This document shows, piece after piece, positions 23,781 to 36,176 of a stretch of DNA of 64,000 nt. Under the pieces are notes generated by a model, which ran no database searches, was not told the DNA's origin, and was given only the letters and a program-made list of their open reading frames with translations. The DNA is from Brachypterus glaber (taxonomy: Eukaryota > Arthropoda > Insecta > Coleoptera > Kateretidae), in NCBI GenBank assembly GCA_958510825.1, contig OY294048.1:26608680-26672679 (forward strand), in the 5' to 3' direction. Within the stretch, counting starts at the first letter, position 1. Every line of letters starts with the position of its first letter. The position numbers were made by a program, and so were the translations under genes.

Positions 23781-25220
23781 AGCTGTCAAAATAAGTTGTG
23801 CGAGCCTTCAAATTACTCTGGCTATTTTTTAAGGATTTTCCTTCCTGCAAAGGGATTTTTAGTCAAGTAATATTCGAACTATAATCCATGTTTGGTAATT
23901 GTTATTGTGGAGTATTTGGGGATGTATAGTTTACGCCGATGTGCGGATTTAAAGTGAAGATCGCATAATACACGTTGGGTCAACTGAATTCTAAGGTAAT
24001 TTCAATGATTTACATTGCTTGTTTCGTTTCAAATATGTAATTTATTTATAACTTTTAGACCTTTATAACGGCTAGCTTATTCATTCAGGGAAAGCCAAGA
24101 TTTTCACTCTTAAGGCCAAATAATACTTCAGGTGAGTTTGATTTTAGAATAGAAAGTTTCTAATACATTTTTGGTATTTAGAACATGATTTTAATTATTG
24201 TTTCTTTTCATATTTTAGGCCTTCTACTTCTTCTTTTTCTCCTTTTTCTTTATGTTCATAATATGGATTGTTAAGTTTTAGGAGAATAAGTTTATGTGGA
24301 AACTATCGACAAAGTTTATGTAAAAACTATCAACAGGAGTTATTGTAAAAAGACTATATTAACAAATGATTTGGGACTACAGATGTGTAACTAGAACTAT
24401 ATACTGGTAATATTACAATTGTAGGATTATCTTCAGGGATTCTGGACGAGAGAAAGTAAGATCTGCACCAGTAACAATATTTTCTTCAAGGACTTTTCAT
24501 TTACCTTTGTTTTGAGTGACATGTGAAGCTCTTAAATCATTTCTGAAAGATCAATATCTGAGAAATTATATAATTTTTGTATAAAATTACTTACATTCAG
24601 TTCGGGGTTATAAAATACATATCGTACAAGAATAAGGTTTTTACGTAATGTTTGTAAGAATTGAGATTTTATATATTCTATAGATATTCATAGATAACTG
24701 TTGATATTTCGTTAATTATAGCTCGCCATTGTTATCTTTTCATATAAACATTATATAAATACTATTTCTTTAAATATTTTAAACTTTGCGGTCATTTACC
24801 GTATGTGAACTTGATAGATCTAACAAGGCTTAAGATTTTACAATATAACTTTATTTCTGGAAATAGGTGGGTTGAATAATATTTTGAAATAGCTCAAAGC
24901 TGTATTATAACTAACAAATATATTATAAATACCTAATAATATACCATATTAAAAATACATTGTTGTTTTTTTTATTAAACCAGAGGCACTAGTTTTTCGG
25001 GTTTCTTTACTTTTTGACTTTTGCGATTTATTTTAGATCTATTTTTATGATTGGGCAGATATAAAAATCGTGTGGCGCCCTCTATTTATATTTCACATTT
25101 ACTTTAATTTGTAAACATAGCCCTTAATCTCGCTGGCTAGCTGGTCCTGTCCGCTAGAAACCTTACTAACGGTCAGTATCTCGTTGTTAGATACAAACGT
25201 CTTATTTAGACCTTTGTATT
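23781..25220 (+). other. Mostly unique intronic DNA with a candidate small spliced unit
   Basis: This stretch lacks the repeat phrases seen elsewhere. It holds consecutive splice-like signals: donor AAG|GTAATT at 23996, acceptor ACTTTTAG ending 24058, a 73-nt open segment 24059-24131, donor CAG|GTGAGT at 24132, acceptor ATTTTAG ending 24218, and an in-phase end to a stop at 24272-24274. The joined frame ends in a hydrophobic stretch (GLLLLLFLLFLYV) like a single membrane segment. No ATG is found in frame upstream, so it is not annotated as a gene. See findings. Confidence 0.3.
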
Positions 25221-25271
25221 GCGCGACTACCCGAAAACCCAACTAAATTTTTTTTTTTTTGACCCAGCCTA

Positions 25272-25855
25272 GTATATACTATGCTGGGTCGAAAAATCTT
25301 TTTTTTAGTCGGGTTTTCGGGTAGGGCTAGAAGGCTCCTCAGTGCGTTAGAAAATAAGCCTGTAAATTTTGGCGATAATTGGCAATGACGAACATCTCCC
25401 AGAATCAACCGGAAAATCGAAATATTCCACAGTGGGCCAGGAAAAAAAAACAAGGTACAAAATTCTGAATTTTTTCATACGGAGGTTGAGGAGGGAGTCA
25501 ACCTGAGTCAGTTTAAATTTTTAAGTTATTGACATTGATCTACATCAACATAACATTTTTAGAAAGATCGAAGAAACAATAAAATTTTGGACCACCCTAA
25601 TGGCGCGGTTGTTTTTTTTTTTTGAAATCAGCGGTATCAAAAATAGTCTTATGCAAAAATTCTTTTTTTGTCCCTGTTTTTTATCCTGGCCCACTGTGAA
25701 ATATTTCGATTTTCCGGTTGATTCTGGGAGATGTTCCCCATTACCAATCATCGCCAAAAAATTTACAGGCTTATTTTCTAACGCATTGAGAAGCCTTCTA
25801 GCCCTACCCGAAAACCCAACTAAAAAAATATTTTTCGACCCAGCCTAGTATATAC
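25272..25855. mobile_element. 584-bp foldback MITE with GTATATACTA-GCTGGGTC ends
   Basis: Left end GTATATACTATGCTGGGTCG, right end CGACCCAGCCTAGTATATAC. The arms match through AACCCAACTAAAAAAA / TTTTTTTAGTCGGGTT and onward to CCACAGTGGGCCAGGA. Bases 25215-25279 hold a second, inverted end fragment sharing the GTATATAC, so the left side is a head-to-head junction. A fragment of the same family is at 43634-43760. Confidence 0.75.
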
Positions 25856-26245
25856 CCCCTCTACCCCCTATATCTACGCGCCTGAGCGTATCAATTCTCT
25901 GTAGCAGAAAGTAATGAGACAATTTTTTAAACTTTGAATTAAGCAACTACCCAACGCGGATCAGTAGGTGTGTAACACTATCTCATTAGATAGATAGAAT
26001 CGGCTTTATCAGTAGGGTACTCAGAAAATGCAACTGAAATATTTTTTAAACCTTTAGTGATAAAATTAAACAAATTTACTAACACGTGATTTTAGCTGTG
26101 GCGTATCAATTTTTCAGATAATTTAGAATAAAAAAATACCGATTTTTGGGGACACCACTGATAATAAAAATATGGGTGATTTTAAAAATATTTATTCCAG
26201 TAACCATCTTAATATAAATTCTTATTCAGAAGACTTAGTTATATA

Positions 26246-27240
26246 CAGGGTGATTCAGAAATAAGGGGCGATTCTAGGTCCAAAAATATGAAAAAATGTT
26301 CCTATAAAGGTTGGTCCGGAAATGAGCCATAGGAAGCTACGACCCTCCTAAGGGTACATCTAAAAAGCACTTTTTATTTAATATCTCTGGAACCCTATAA
26401 ACCACAATAACGAATTTTTGCACATGCCTTAACAATCATAAAGGTTATCATTTTATGTAATTTTTATTTGGTAATTTTAACCAGGGACGTGCAAAATAGG
26501 GGCTAATGGGGACGGGAGCGATGTCACCTTTTTGTCCCAAACTTTTTTATTTGTAGATTTTTTAATAAAAATAATAAAAAGTTTTATTTGTCCACAAAAA
26601 ACTAACATAATATAAAGTTTATGGAGGGACACATCTAATTAATAGCCTAAATATTTCACATTAAATTTGATTTCCTTAGATATATTAAGAACTTTGATAA
26701 ATCACAGATAAAGTTGTTTTTTTTACTTTTTGACTAATTTAACTTAAATTTTACATTAATTTTAATTTTTTAAATTTACATAACATAAATCACATATGTT
26801 CTTAATAAAATATTAATCTTTGATTAAAAATACATAAAAAAGGGCTCTTTATATAAAACCGTAGAGCCAACCGTTTCCAAAAAAATTGCAATTAACCCCT
26901 TGACGCACCACTTTTTTTCGGAAAAGTGGTTAATTTTTCACCAAATTTTTTTTTCTTAATTTTTAGTCTACACTGTAGGGCAATAACTAATAATGTTGAG
27001 AAAATTAAAAAAAAAACTCTATTTTCTACATTACAGGTCCGCCCATTAACTCGGGTGAACCTACTGTCAACGAGTTAACTCGGGTGAGTGCGTTAAGGGG
27101 TTAAAGAGGCAATTTCACGTTCTGAGCATCAAAAATCGGAACTAAAAAATGCACCAATAAAAATTTCAATACTGCTGGGTGACTCTACATTAAAAACTAT
27201 GAAAAAAGCTCCTAGACATCTAGGTTCGAAAATCAGTTTG
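26246..27240. mobile_element. Left part of a CAGGGTGATTCAG foldback MITE
   Basis: Starts with CAGGGTGATTCAGAAATAAG preceded by TA (26244-26245) and follows 1-540 of the window closely, through AAAATGCACCAATAAAAATTT. It is interrupted by the TTAA MITE at 26896-27100. The mirror-image right arm does not follow; a matching right end appears only at 31195-31320, after other insertions. Confidence 0.75.
26896..27100. mobile_element. 205-bp TTAA MITE with a provable empty site
   Basis: TTAA at 26892-26895 and 27101-27104; ends CCCCTTGACGCACCA and, complemented, CCCCTTAACGCACTC. The homologous copy at 355-371 reads GCAATTAAAGAGG with one TTAA and no insert, while here the same phrase is split at TTAA. 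This is direct evidence of insertion with TTAA duplication, as for piggyBac. Confidence 0.85.
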
Positions 27241-27619
27241 CACAGTGGTCTCAGAAAAAAAGTGACAAAAGTCTGCTTTTTTGCATAGGTCCATTTTTGC
27301 ACTGCCGCACTATGTCGCAAACGGACCAAAAAAGTGTCCAAAACTATTTTATAATTTCAATTGATAAAAAATATTTTATTTTTAAATAAAAACACAAATT
27401 CGTTTTTTTTTTCTTTAATTTTTAAGTGCATAAAGGGGTTATCAGACATTTTTTGAATGTAAAATGAGTGATCTATATAATTGCTTTTATTAATACATAT
27501 TCGTATTTATCCTAAAAAGAATAATCAAAACAACAAATATTATTGGCAACTTTATGTAAAAACAGTTTAACCGCCAAATAAACAAGATAATTTTGAGAGA
27601 GCTACAATCCTTTTAAGGA

Positions 27620-28030
27620 GTGATTTCTATAAACATATGACCAAAACCGAGTCGTAAGGGATCTATCCCTTTCAAAAGGGGTTCCAAAAATTCAATTTTT
27701 ATTGAATAACTCAGAAACTCTTTGTGTTGTACCAACGAGATTTGCATGTGATGTATCCTTAATAAGGCCTATCAGTCGATGGTATTTTCAAGTGGTTATT
27801 TTCAACAGGGGCGTCCGAAATAAGGGGGGGCTTATGACTTTTTTGCCCCAAACTTTTCGATGGGTTAACTTTTTTGTGAATTTTTTATTAGAATAGTATT
27901 CCTAAGGTAAATACAATGAAAAATACATAAAACAGTACTCTTGTAATGACATAAGATTAACCATTTTTCAGAAAAATACAATTTAAGGCAAAATTGCAGG
28001 GTTTGAGAACAAAAAAAAAAACAAACTTTG
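27620..28030. mobile_element. Left-arm fragment related to the MITE at 53510
   Basis: It follows the order of 53590-53960: a CCTTTCAAA(A)GGGG-like phrase, AATAACTCAG, AACGAGATTTGCA, then a G-run and GCCCCAAACTTTT, and ATACATAAAA with ACTCTTGTAAT. The right arm is missing. Confidence 0.55.
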
Positions 28031-29742
28031 TATGGTTAGTGTAAATTAAAAACAAACAAAAAATTATTTTATACATGTATACATGTCTGAATCAAAAAAT
28101 TAAATATTACATGTTATTTTTGATTCATTTTAATTACGGGTGTAGCTACTGGGTAGCTACACCCGGTTCAGCACCCATAAATGTGTCTTGAAAGTAAGAT
28201 TTTCATTTATTTTGTAAAAACTAGGGTTTTTTTTAATAACATTTAGTTTTGATAATTATCAACGATTTAACAATTTAAATCGTTCAAAAAATGGCTACTT
28301 TAAAAAATTTTAGAGGTTACTTTGATTTTCTGCAGATTGTTTTCGATACACCGCCAGCTCAAGCCAAAGAATCCATAATACCACAGATTCTATAGAGGTT
28401 TGGCTTTATTTTGGTACACATAACTTTACTAAGCATTACTAAGCACGAAACTTTATGCAAATTTAAAGATTGAATGCCGTGATAAATAATATACTACAAT
28501 TTCTCCTGCCATACGGATACTTGTGATATTTTTTTGGACAAGTTATTTATATGTACGTAAAAAGGCATATTTTAAAATATGTTTGCCCAAAGTTGCCCCT
28601 AACGAAATGTAGATTTTAGAGGCATTTTGGCTAATAAGTGCAAAATATTAAATTACGTTAAGGGAGGGGTAAGGGTTTCAGCGTAAAAAAAAAACACTTT
28701 TTTTGTGATTTTTTATCTCAAATATCGATTGAGCAATTTTATTCAAACCTTCTATACATTATTGAGCATAGTTTTGACTATGTTCTGTAAATTTTTCATG
28801 CAAAAATATTAAACCATTAGCCCGTGACAGAGCTTCCCCCAGGACGTCTTGAAAAAAAAAACAATTTGCGGTGTTCACTGTAACTCGGCCGGAAATTATC
28901 TGAAAATGAAAAACCATAAAAATTTAGTTAAATTATAAACAAATCTTCCCCCCAACGTTCTCTGATTATTTTTTTTTTAATTTAAAAATTTTTGGCGGCC
29001 ATCTAAAGTGTGAACCGTTATTTTCGACTAAAATTTCCGCCATTTTGTGGGTGGGAAACACCCTTAATGTTAAAAAAAAATTTTACTAAACGTAGGGGGG
29101 AGGTATTTTATATGAAGAAAATGTGTACAAAGTTTGAAATGAATCGGTCGAGTAGTTTTCAAATGGCAGTGAACACGGACTTCGAAAAAGTAGTTTTGAG
29201 AAAAACGCGTTTAAAGTTTATGAAGCAAAAAAGTGAAGAAAAAAATTTTTTTTTTAAACTTACACAGAATCATCAATTCCAGCTCCATACAGCACACATC
29301 CTTCAGCATTGTCGATGTCTTCAGCCTGTTTTTTTTCAAGTCTTCGTTTTATTCTGGCTTCTTTGCTCTACTGCACAGCTTGGAACTCGGCCCCTGTTAG
29401 AGTTAGAGCGTTAAAGGCCCCGAGACTAATTAAACTATAACTTCAAGAATATTGCTTAGATCGGATTAAAATTTTGAGGACATATTCTTGAAATGTTAAA
29501 CAATAAGATAAAACAAAAAAAAAATCGATTTTTCGAAAGTGAAAACCCTTACCCCGCCCTTAATTTCTTGACTTGACATGAAAAAAAAATCGCTACATCC
29601 AGATTATCATATTTCCCTGGGTAAAAATAGTCATTCATTATGAGGAAAGGTCCAATAATGATTATCTGATAGATAACATGCCTCAAATCTTAAAATAAAA
29701 ATAGGACTTTTGGACACTTACACGGCCTCTATAACACATAGT
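28031..29742. other. Unassigned repeat-like DNA with a possible minus-strand exon
   Basis: AT-rich with several G/C-bearing phrases. On the minus strand, 29264-29370 reads an open frame of about 35 residues (RIKRRLEKKQAEDI then YGAGIDDS) ending at a good donor (CTGT|GTAAGT, GT at 29263-29262). An in-frame stop lies just upstream at a weak acceptor. The plus-strand frame at 29010-29414 has low complexity and is not favoured. Confidence 0.3.
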
Positions 29743-30360
29743 GCGCCGATTACGAAAAAAATAGTGAAAAAATTGATTTTTTTTGAAAAATGTCCGATTT
29801 AGCTGAAATTTGGCATATAGGCTTCATTTGGTATATTAATACAAATCAATACCCAAAAACTTAAAATTCAAAATGGCGGAATAAATATGGCCGATTTATT
29901 TTAAATTTTTTGTTAAAATTAAGGAAAATATGGCACAAAACAAATAAAAATTGAGAGATTCAACCCAATCTGTTATGGTTATTTTAAACAAAATTAACCT
30001 AAAATAATTACAGATTTACGAAGAAAAACTATTTAGTCCCATGCATAATTTATTTTGAATATTTAAGTTACAAAAGTCTGCCTTTTTGCATAAAGCCATT
30101 TTTTGCACCGCTGATTACGAAAAAAATAGTGAAAAAATTAACAAAAAAATGCGACATTAGGGTGGTTCAAAATTTTTGAAAAATGTCCTATTTAGCTGAA
30201 ATTGGGCATAAAGGCTTCATTTGGTAATATTGATACGGACCAATACCCAAAAACTTAAAATTCAAAATGACGGAATAAATATGGCCGATTTAATTTTAGA
30301 TAAACGATAATAAGGCACAAAACAAACAAAAATTGAGAGATTCAACCCAATCTGTTATGG
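29743..30360. repeat. Direct duplication of a ~240-bp segment
   Basis: 29743-29979 and 30112-30360 share GATTACGAAAAAAATAGTG, ACCCAAAAACTTAAAATTCA, and TTCAACCCAATCTGTTATGG at offsets of 365-380 bases. Divergence is moderate. The second copy abuts the MITE at 30376. Confidence 0.7.
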
Positions 30361-30375
30361 GTTATTTTCCTTATA

Positions 30376-31038
30376 CCGGGTGAGTTTCAATCCATGTACA
30401 CCCCCTAAAATGGGATTGTTTACAGCCCGATCAAAGCAAATTTTTGGTAGCTTATATTTCTTAACAAGGGCTACAAAATGGCGTACAAAAAAGTCAATTT
30501 TATTTTTTTTTAATAAAGAAGCCCTGTATTTTTGCATTTTTGAGTTTGGAAAACAATATTACATCTAAAGAAAATCATTTATTTTTTTATTTATTAAAAA
30601 AAGCCTAATTCTGCAAAAGTGGAAGTGAAAGAAAAAAAAACTGTATTTTGTAGCCCTTACAATAGCGCACTAAAAAGTTAAGACCGTCCAAGGGGGTTGC
30701 CATTTGAAAATATGAAGTTATGAAGGAAAACCCGTTTTAAAAAATTACCAATATTTGGTTTTTACATAAAATTTGTATTTTTCCCACATTTCCCACAAAT
30801 AAATTAGATTTATTTATAAAAATAAAAAAATAAAAAAACGTACTAAAAACAAATAAAAAGTTTTTAAATGATTTTTTTACGTAAATTTGTTTTCTGGATC
30901 CAAAAATGCAAAAATATACAAATTTTGTACGCCATTTTGTAGTCCTTGTTAAGAAATATAAGCTACAAAAAAATTGTTTTGATCGGACTGAAAACAATCC
31001 CATTTTTAAGGGGTGTTCATGGATTGAAACTCACCCGG
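30376..31038. mobile_element. 663-bp foldback MITE, TA-flanked, ends CCGGGTGAGTTTCAATCC
   Basis: Inverted ends CCGGGTGAGTTTCAATCCAT / ATGGATTGAAACTCACCCGG, flanked by TA (30374-30375, 31039-31040). The arms match inward for about 150 bases (GGGATTGTTT..., CGATCAAA..., ACAAAATGGCGTACAAAA), then the interior is AT-rich. TA flanks point to Tc1/mariner-type transposition. No coding potential. Confidence 0.8.
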
Positions 31039-31194
31039 TATATACTACTTACTGTAAAATTTCATGATTTTCTACTGGCGCGTTTTTTTTTTAATTTAAT
31101 TTTGAAAAAAAAAATTAAAAATTTGAAAAAATATGAGTAATTTTTCTATTATTTATATATTAAACAAAATTACCTTAAAATAGTTACAAGATAG

Positions 31195-31320
31195 ATAATA
31201 TCTACCCTTAGGAGGGTCGTAGCTCCCTTAGGGCTCATTTCTGGACCAACCTTTATAGGAACTTTTTTTCATATTTTTGGACTTTTCGTTCCTTAAAATT
31301 TTGTATCTTATTTATGAATT
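31195..31320. mobile_element. Right-end fragment of the CAGGGTGATTC foldback family
   Basis: CCCTTAGGAGGGTCGTAGCTCCC followed by ACCAACCTTTATAGGAACTTTTTTT mirrors 62-120 of the window and parallels 955-1045. It may be the missing right end of the copy starting at 26246, displaced by later insertions (inference). Confidence 0.6.
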
Positions 31321-33201
31321 TTCAATATCAATGATCTCAAGCCCTAGCGATTTTAACCGTTCCTAAAAAAATAAATAGATTTTTACGGTTTTTTTAGTTA
31401 CAAAACTTCGTTTGGACTTTTTAAAAAAAATATTTATTGATTCGTTCTAGGTTGTTACCGAAATATTGTGTCCTAAATGTTTGAAAAAAACCCTAATTAC
31501 TCCAAGCAGTAGCGCACGTAAAAAAGACAACTTTTTAAATAAAATATAAACTTAGGACGCGACTGGTCAACTTATGTAAAGCAAAGGTCCGCAATATTGC
31601 TTAAAACTTGAAACTTTTAAAAAAGTCATTGCGTCCAAAAAAATAGTAGAAAATTATATTTAAAAAATAATAATAGAAAATTATATTTAAAAAAAATAAT
31701 CCCCTTTTTTTGGACGGTACTGACTTAAAATAAAGATTAAGTTATTGTAAGTATTTTGGTGAAAGTCCATTGAAAAATCTTTTTTCATTACCGAGTTATA
31801 TCAAAAAATAGATCTAATTGTTGCCATATTCACAGGCCGAGAGCGGATAATCTATAAGACTTAGAGCTTTGAGCCCATTGAGACTTTTTATCAGAAGGTT
31901 GAGTTCTATAACAGACTAAAATTTTATCGAATTTAACCGGGGGCCAGAACCCATAAGGTTTGTGCGTGGTCCTTTAATAAAAAAATATAAGATTTTTACA
32001 TTATTTCCTGCCTACAACCAAAGTTGAAAAAATAGGAAATGGGTATAAATGCACCAAAAATTTTTAGTCGCATTTTAGGTGTATGCATACATAACAAAAT
32101 AGGCCTAAAAGTAAATGTTTTTTATTATAAATTTAAAACGAAAAACCTATGGGAGTCATATTTTTATATAGATCGATATTGCGTTTGAACTGGTAGCCTT
32201 ATAAATCTAATTAATTGTAAAATAATTTGCAGCAAAGTGTAGTATACCGGCATAATTTTTTTTTTCAAAATTTTACATATACAAATAAAATAAAAACACA
32301 TTTCACTGTTTAATATTTAAAATACATTGTCGAACTTTAAAGCTTTATATCTCGAAATCTGCGCTTATACCCTTTTCCAACGCCCTCATATAAGAACAAT
32401 TATAATTAATAAAATGGGAAACGAGCGGTTTTTTTATTTAAAAAATAATAATTAGTGACCATTTTGGACGTCCTAAAACCAATTATTTAAACTTAACATT
32501 TTTTCAGTTTCTTTTTGTATGACTACTTACATATTGTGGAGAGAAAATCCGATCAACGTTATTTTGTAATATAAAATTTTAAATATAACGATTTTTTTTA
32601 GTTTTTTTGATAAAGGTTTAGATGTATAGATTTCCCCCTTTCTAAATCTACGCATAGATCTTGTATTTAAAATTAAACAAGGGATTACAATTTTTATAAT
32701 AAGGTATAAAATATTTAAAAAATAATAATTTTTCACCTGGTTTTAGGTATAAAAAATTAAATAAAACAAGATATTGCAATATATTGCAAAAAAACTATAT
32801 GCAGTTATAAAGTACACATATAAGGCTACATATTAGTGTAATTTAAATTTTAAACGTTTTTAAGCTTTTTGACAAAAACTATGTGTAGTTTTGAGAAAAA
32901 AATCATAAACTAGAAAACCAGAACAGAAAGCGAAAGTATTATTTTTTTATGTAACATTATGAAAGTGGGACTTACTGGTCTTTGTCACAAAAGTAAAATT
33001 TAATTTCAAAATCAGAGTCAGAAAACACTTTTAACATTCATTTTTAAACGTCTCCAGAAAAAGTAGCTATAAAATGGCTTGAGTTAAAAAAAACAGGGCT
33101 TACATCTCTTGTAGAACATGTTAAGGTATTAGAAAACCGAATTTGTATAATTGTTTTAGCAGTTTTGGTTTTTACCCAATATCCGACCTAATACGTATTA
33201 T
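31321..33201. other. Interspersed repeat copy, otherwise nothing recognised
   Basis: About 31845-31985 repeats 10125-10250 (AACCGGGGGCCAG, GTGGTCCTTTA). A small direct duplication (AGAAAATTATATTTAAAAAA) lies at 31648-31700. The rest is AT-rich intronic DNA with no ORF of interest. Confidence 0.45.
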
Positions 33202-33229
33202 ACGAGCCTATGTATATACATAGGCTCGT
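33202..33229. repeat. 28-bp perfect palindrome
   Basis: ACGAGCCTATGTAT followed directly by its reverse complement ATACATAGGCTCGT, with no spacer. Function unknown. Confidence 0.9.
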
Positions 33230-33569
33230 TTTATACTGCGATGTGGTCTCGCATGACGAAATAATAAAATGGCGGAAGTTTTTCAAAAATTCAAAAAAAA
33301 AAACGTCCGCCATTTTGTTATTTTTTGGCCGAATTTTTTTCCTTTAGTTGGGGCTATAGCGACTTAAATACTGAATAATACCCGTTTTTTTTTTCAGTTG
33401 GATCGACGGACTTTGATGTTTTTTTCAACAAAAAAATTATGGCCAAAACATGGCACTTTAAAAATCATTTTTTTTATATTTTTTAAATATAAATAAACAT
33501 ACCTACAAAATTTGAACTTTATTCTTTTTATATAAAAACATAAATATTTTTAAAATTTGACCCTTTTAA

Positions 33570-34058
33570 CCCTTTCGCTCCGGATTTGTTTCTTTGAATT
33601 TCGGAAACTTTTTTGTCTATGTGAAACAAAATGCTATCAAAACTACAAAACAAGTGAAATATTTTTTTTTACAAAAAGTAAGTGGGATATGTTTGTCCCA
33701 ATATAAAATATGTGACCCTGAACAAAAAAAACCAGTTTGTGTGTCAAATTAAAAAAAAAAACATCGGATTCGGATTCGTATGTTGAAAACTTTTCTACAT
33801 AAGAATTCGACAAAAAAATAAATACGTTAATTTGACACACTAACTGGGTTTCTTTGTGCAGGGTCACATGTAGTGTTTCAAAGCTGCAAAAATATATTCC
33901 ATTAGTAACTTATAGTTAAGTATTAATACCACTTGATATCAAGTTTGGACTATAAAATACTAAAAAGTCCTTGTTCTGTGCACTTTAAATGTTCTTTCTG
34001 ACTATAGGATATTTTAAACATCTGCTGGGACATATATGTCCCTACAGGAGCGAAAGGG
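33570..34058. mobile_element. 489-bp TTAA MITE with nested palindromes
   Basis: TTAA at 33566-33569 and 34059-34062; ends CCCTTTCGCTCCGGA and, complemented, CCCTTTCGCTCCTGT. Inside, ATGTGACCCTG...GTGTGTCAAATTA is mirrored by TAATTTGACACAC...CAGGGTCACAT, and GGGATATGTTTGTCCC by GGGACATATATGTCCC. No usable ORF. Confidence 0.8.
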
Positions 34059-35655
34059 TTAAATATATTTGAACCGGTGAGAGCAAGAAGGGAAAGATTG
34101 CAATCGATCCAACTTTCGGGAATTAACAAAAAAATTTATAGCAACCAAAGCATAAGCCCAATAAAGAAACACTTGGTTTATTTTTAAAACATTTAAGTCG
34201 TATTCTCGCGATTAATAACGATTTAACTTTAGTAATTTAAATTAACAAGACTGATGACGTCATGGTTAATAATGCCATTTTTTGGTGTCAGTGATTTATT
34301 GACTGCAGCTTTGTTTATTTTCTCTGGCAGCATTATGCTTTCCCATAATGAATTTTTTTAAAATTTCTTGAAAGCCTTGTATTCGTACAAAAAATTTCAA
34401 TTTTTTTTTTGCGTATTTTTACGTTTTATGACGTTTTATGTCGATTTAAATCAGTTCGTTCGAACGAAAGATCTGTCCGGGAAATCTTGTGGGCACGATA
34501 ACTTAAGAACGCTTTCTTCTAGAGACTTTAAATTTGCATTACAGGTATGTTACTAAAAGTTCCCGATCGGGATTGTTTTTGGTGAACATTGGGGTGCGGA
34601 AAAAAATTGAAAATTGCTATATAGGGGTTTTTAAGGTTGCTAAAGTTGAATCTGATAATAAAATCTTTCTAACTTCATTTTTTTGGGTCACAGATTTTGA
34701 TGCCGTGGTCGGTCAAGCTCTATCACATCAGTTTCAAGCTCATTTGAAGGTCAAACTGAGAAAAGGTGGTTGAAAAAATCTGAAAAAATCTAACATAAGT
34801 TTTTAGGGTCGCTTTCCGATGCTAAGGGCGTTCAAGCTCTATTACGTCGGGTTGAAAGTCATTTGAAGGTCAAACTGAGAAAACATCTGAAAAAATCATA
34901 TATAAGTTTTTAGGGTCGCTAAGTTCGAATCCGGTGTTTGCTTACCCTTAAAAGTCATCCAGGGGTCATCGAAAGGTCATTTTTAGGTAATTTTAAGGTT
35001 AGTTGGAGAAAAACAGAGGAGAATCTGTCAAAAAATCTGAAAATATTTATATAAAGTTTTCTGGGTCGCCGAGTCCAAATCCGTTGTTCGCTTACCCTTA
35101 AAAGGCATCCAGAGGTAATTTAATTGATACACTTGAAAAATCCGAAGGTTTTTTTTTACTTTTAGCAGAAGGTTTTGAAATTTTTAACACATGTCAACAA
35201 CAAATTAACGTGTAGTTTCACCCTGGGCACCTCCACGTGGTGACGGTGCACCTCCACGTGGAGGTCCAAAATGATCAAAATTTGCGTTACGTAATACTTG
35301 AACGTTCCCTTATATATTAATTTTTTCAATTTTTCTGACAGATTCTCCTCACTAATTAACCTCGAAATTACCTAGTAATTACCTTGCAACGACCTCTGGA
35401 TGCATTTTAAGGAAAAGCAAACACCGAATTCGAACTCAGCGACCCCAAAAACTTATATATGATTTTTTTCAGATGTTTTCAACCACCTTTTCTCAGTTTG
35501 ACCTTCAAATGACTTTGAAACTGACGTGATAGAGCTGGTCCGCCCTTAGAATCCGAATCAGCGACCTCAAAAACTTATTTATGATTTTTTCTAGAGTTTT
35601 TCAAACACCTTTTCTCAGTTTGACCTTAATTTAATTTTCAAGGTTATGCGCCATA

Positions 35656-35800
35656 GGGAACGTTCAAGTATTACGTAACGCTCCTAGGGGGGGGGGGTAA
35701 TTTTGGAGTGTAACGCCCATGTTAATGGTATAGGAAACTAGCGTTACAGGGGGGGATCTAAAATGATAAAAATTGTGTTATGTAATACTTGAACGTTCCC
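35656..35800. mobile_element. 145-bp MITE with GGGAACGTTCAAGTATTACG ends
   Basis: Inverted ends GGGAACGTTCAAGTATTACG / TAATACTTGAACGTTCCC, flanked by ATA on both sides (35653-35655, 35801-35803). Its interior has a G-run and GTAACGC phrases. It shares ends with 37459-37697 and 57833-58352. Confidence 0.75.
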
Positions 35801-36176
35801 ATATTGCGACAAACACTAATTTTCTAGATAACATTAGTGGCTTATATTATCCCTATGTATGCTCAAAATCAATTAATTTTATTTTTTAAATATGTTTCAT
35901 TCTACCAATAAGACAGTTAAAAAAATCGCCCAGGTTTTGTTTTACATGCTATCAAAATATGAAAAAAAAGTTAGCCCGAAATCGCACGTTTTTGAAAAAA
36001 ACTTGGTTTAAATATTTTGATATTTTGAACTTATATAATTTTTTTCAATTTTTTTGACAGATTCTCCTTACTAATTAACCTCGAAATTACCTAGTAATGA
36101 CCTTGCAACGACCTCTGGATGCCTTTTAAGAGTAAGCAAACACCGGATTCGAACTCAGCGACTCCAAAAACTTATA

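Noticed and set aside
25200..25848. Mirror-image frames of 70-83 codons at 25202-25453 and 25600-25848
   Set aside because: The frames are the two arms of a palindromic MITE read in opposite directions and have no domain.
34368..34773. Two plus-strand frames of 62 and 79 codons
   Set aside because: They lie at the start of the 120-bp repeat block and read repeat sequence.
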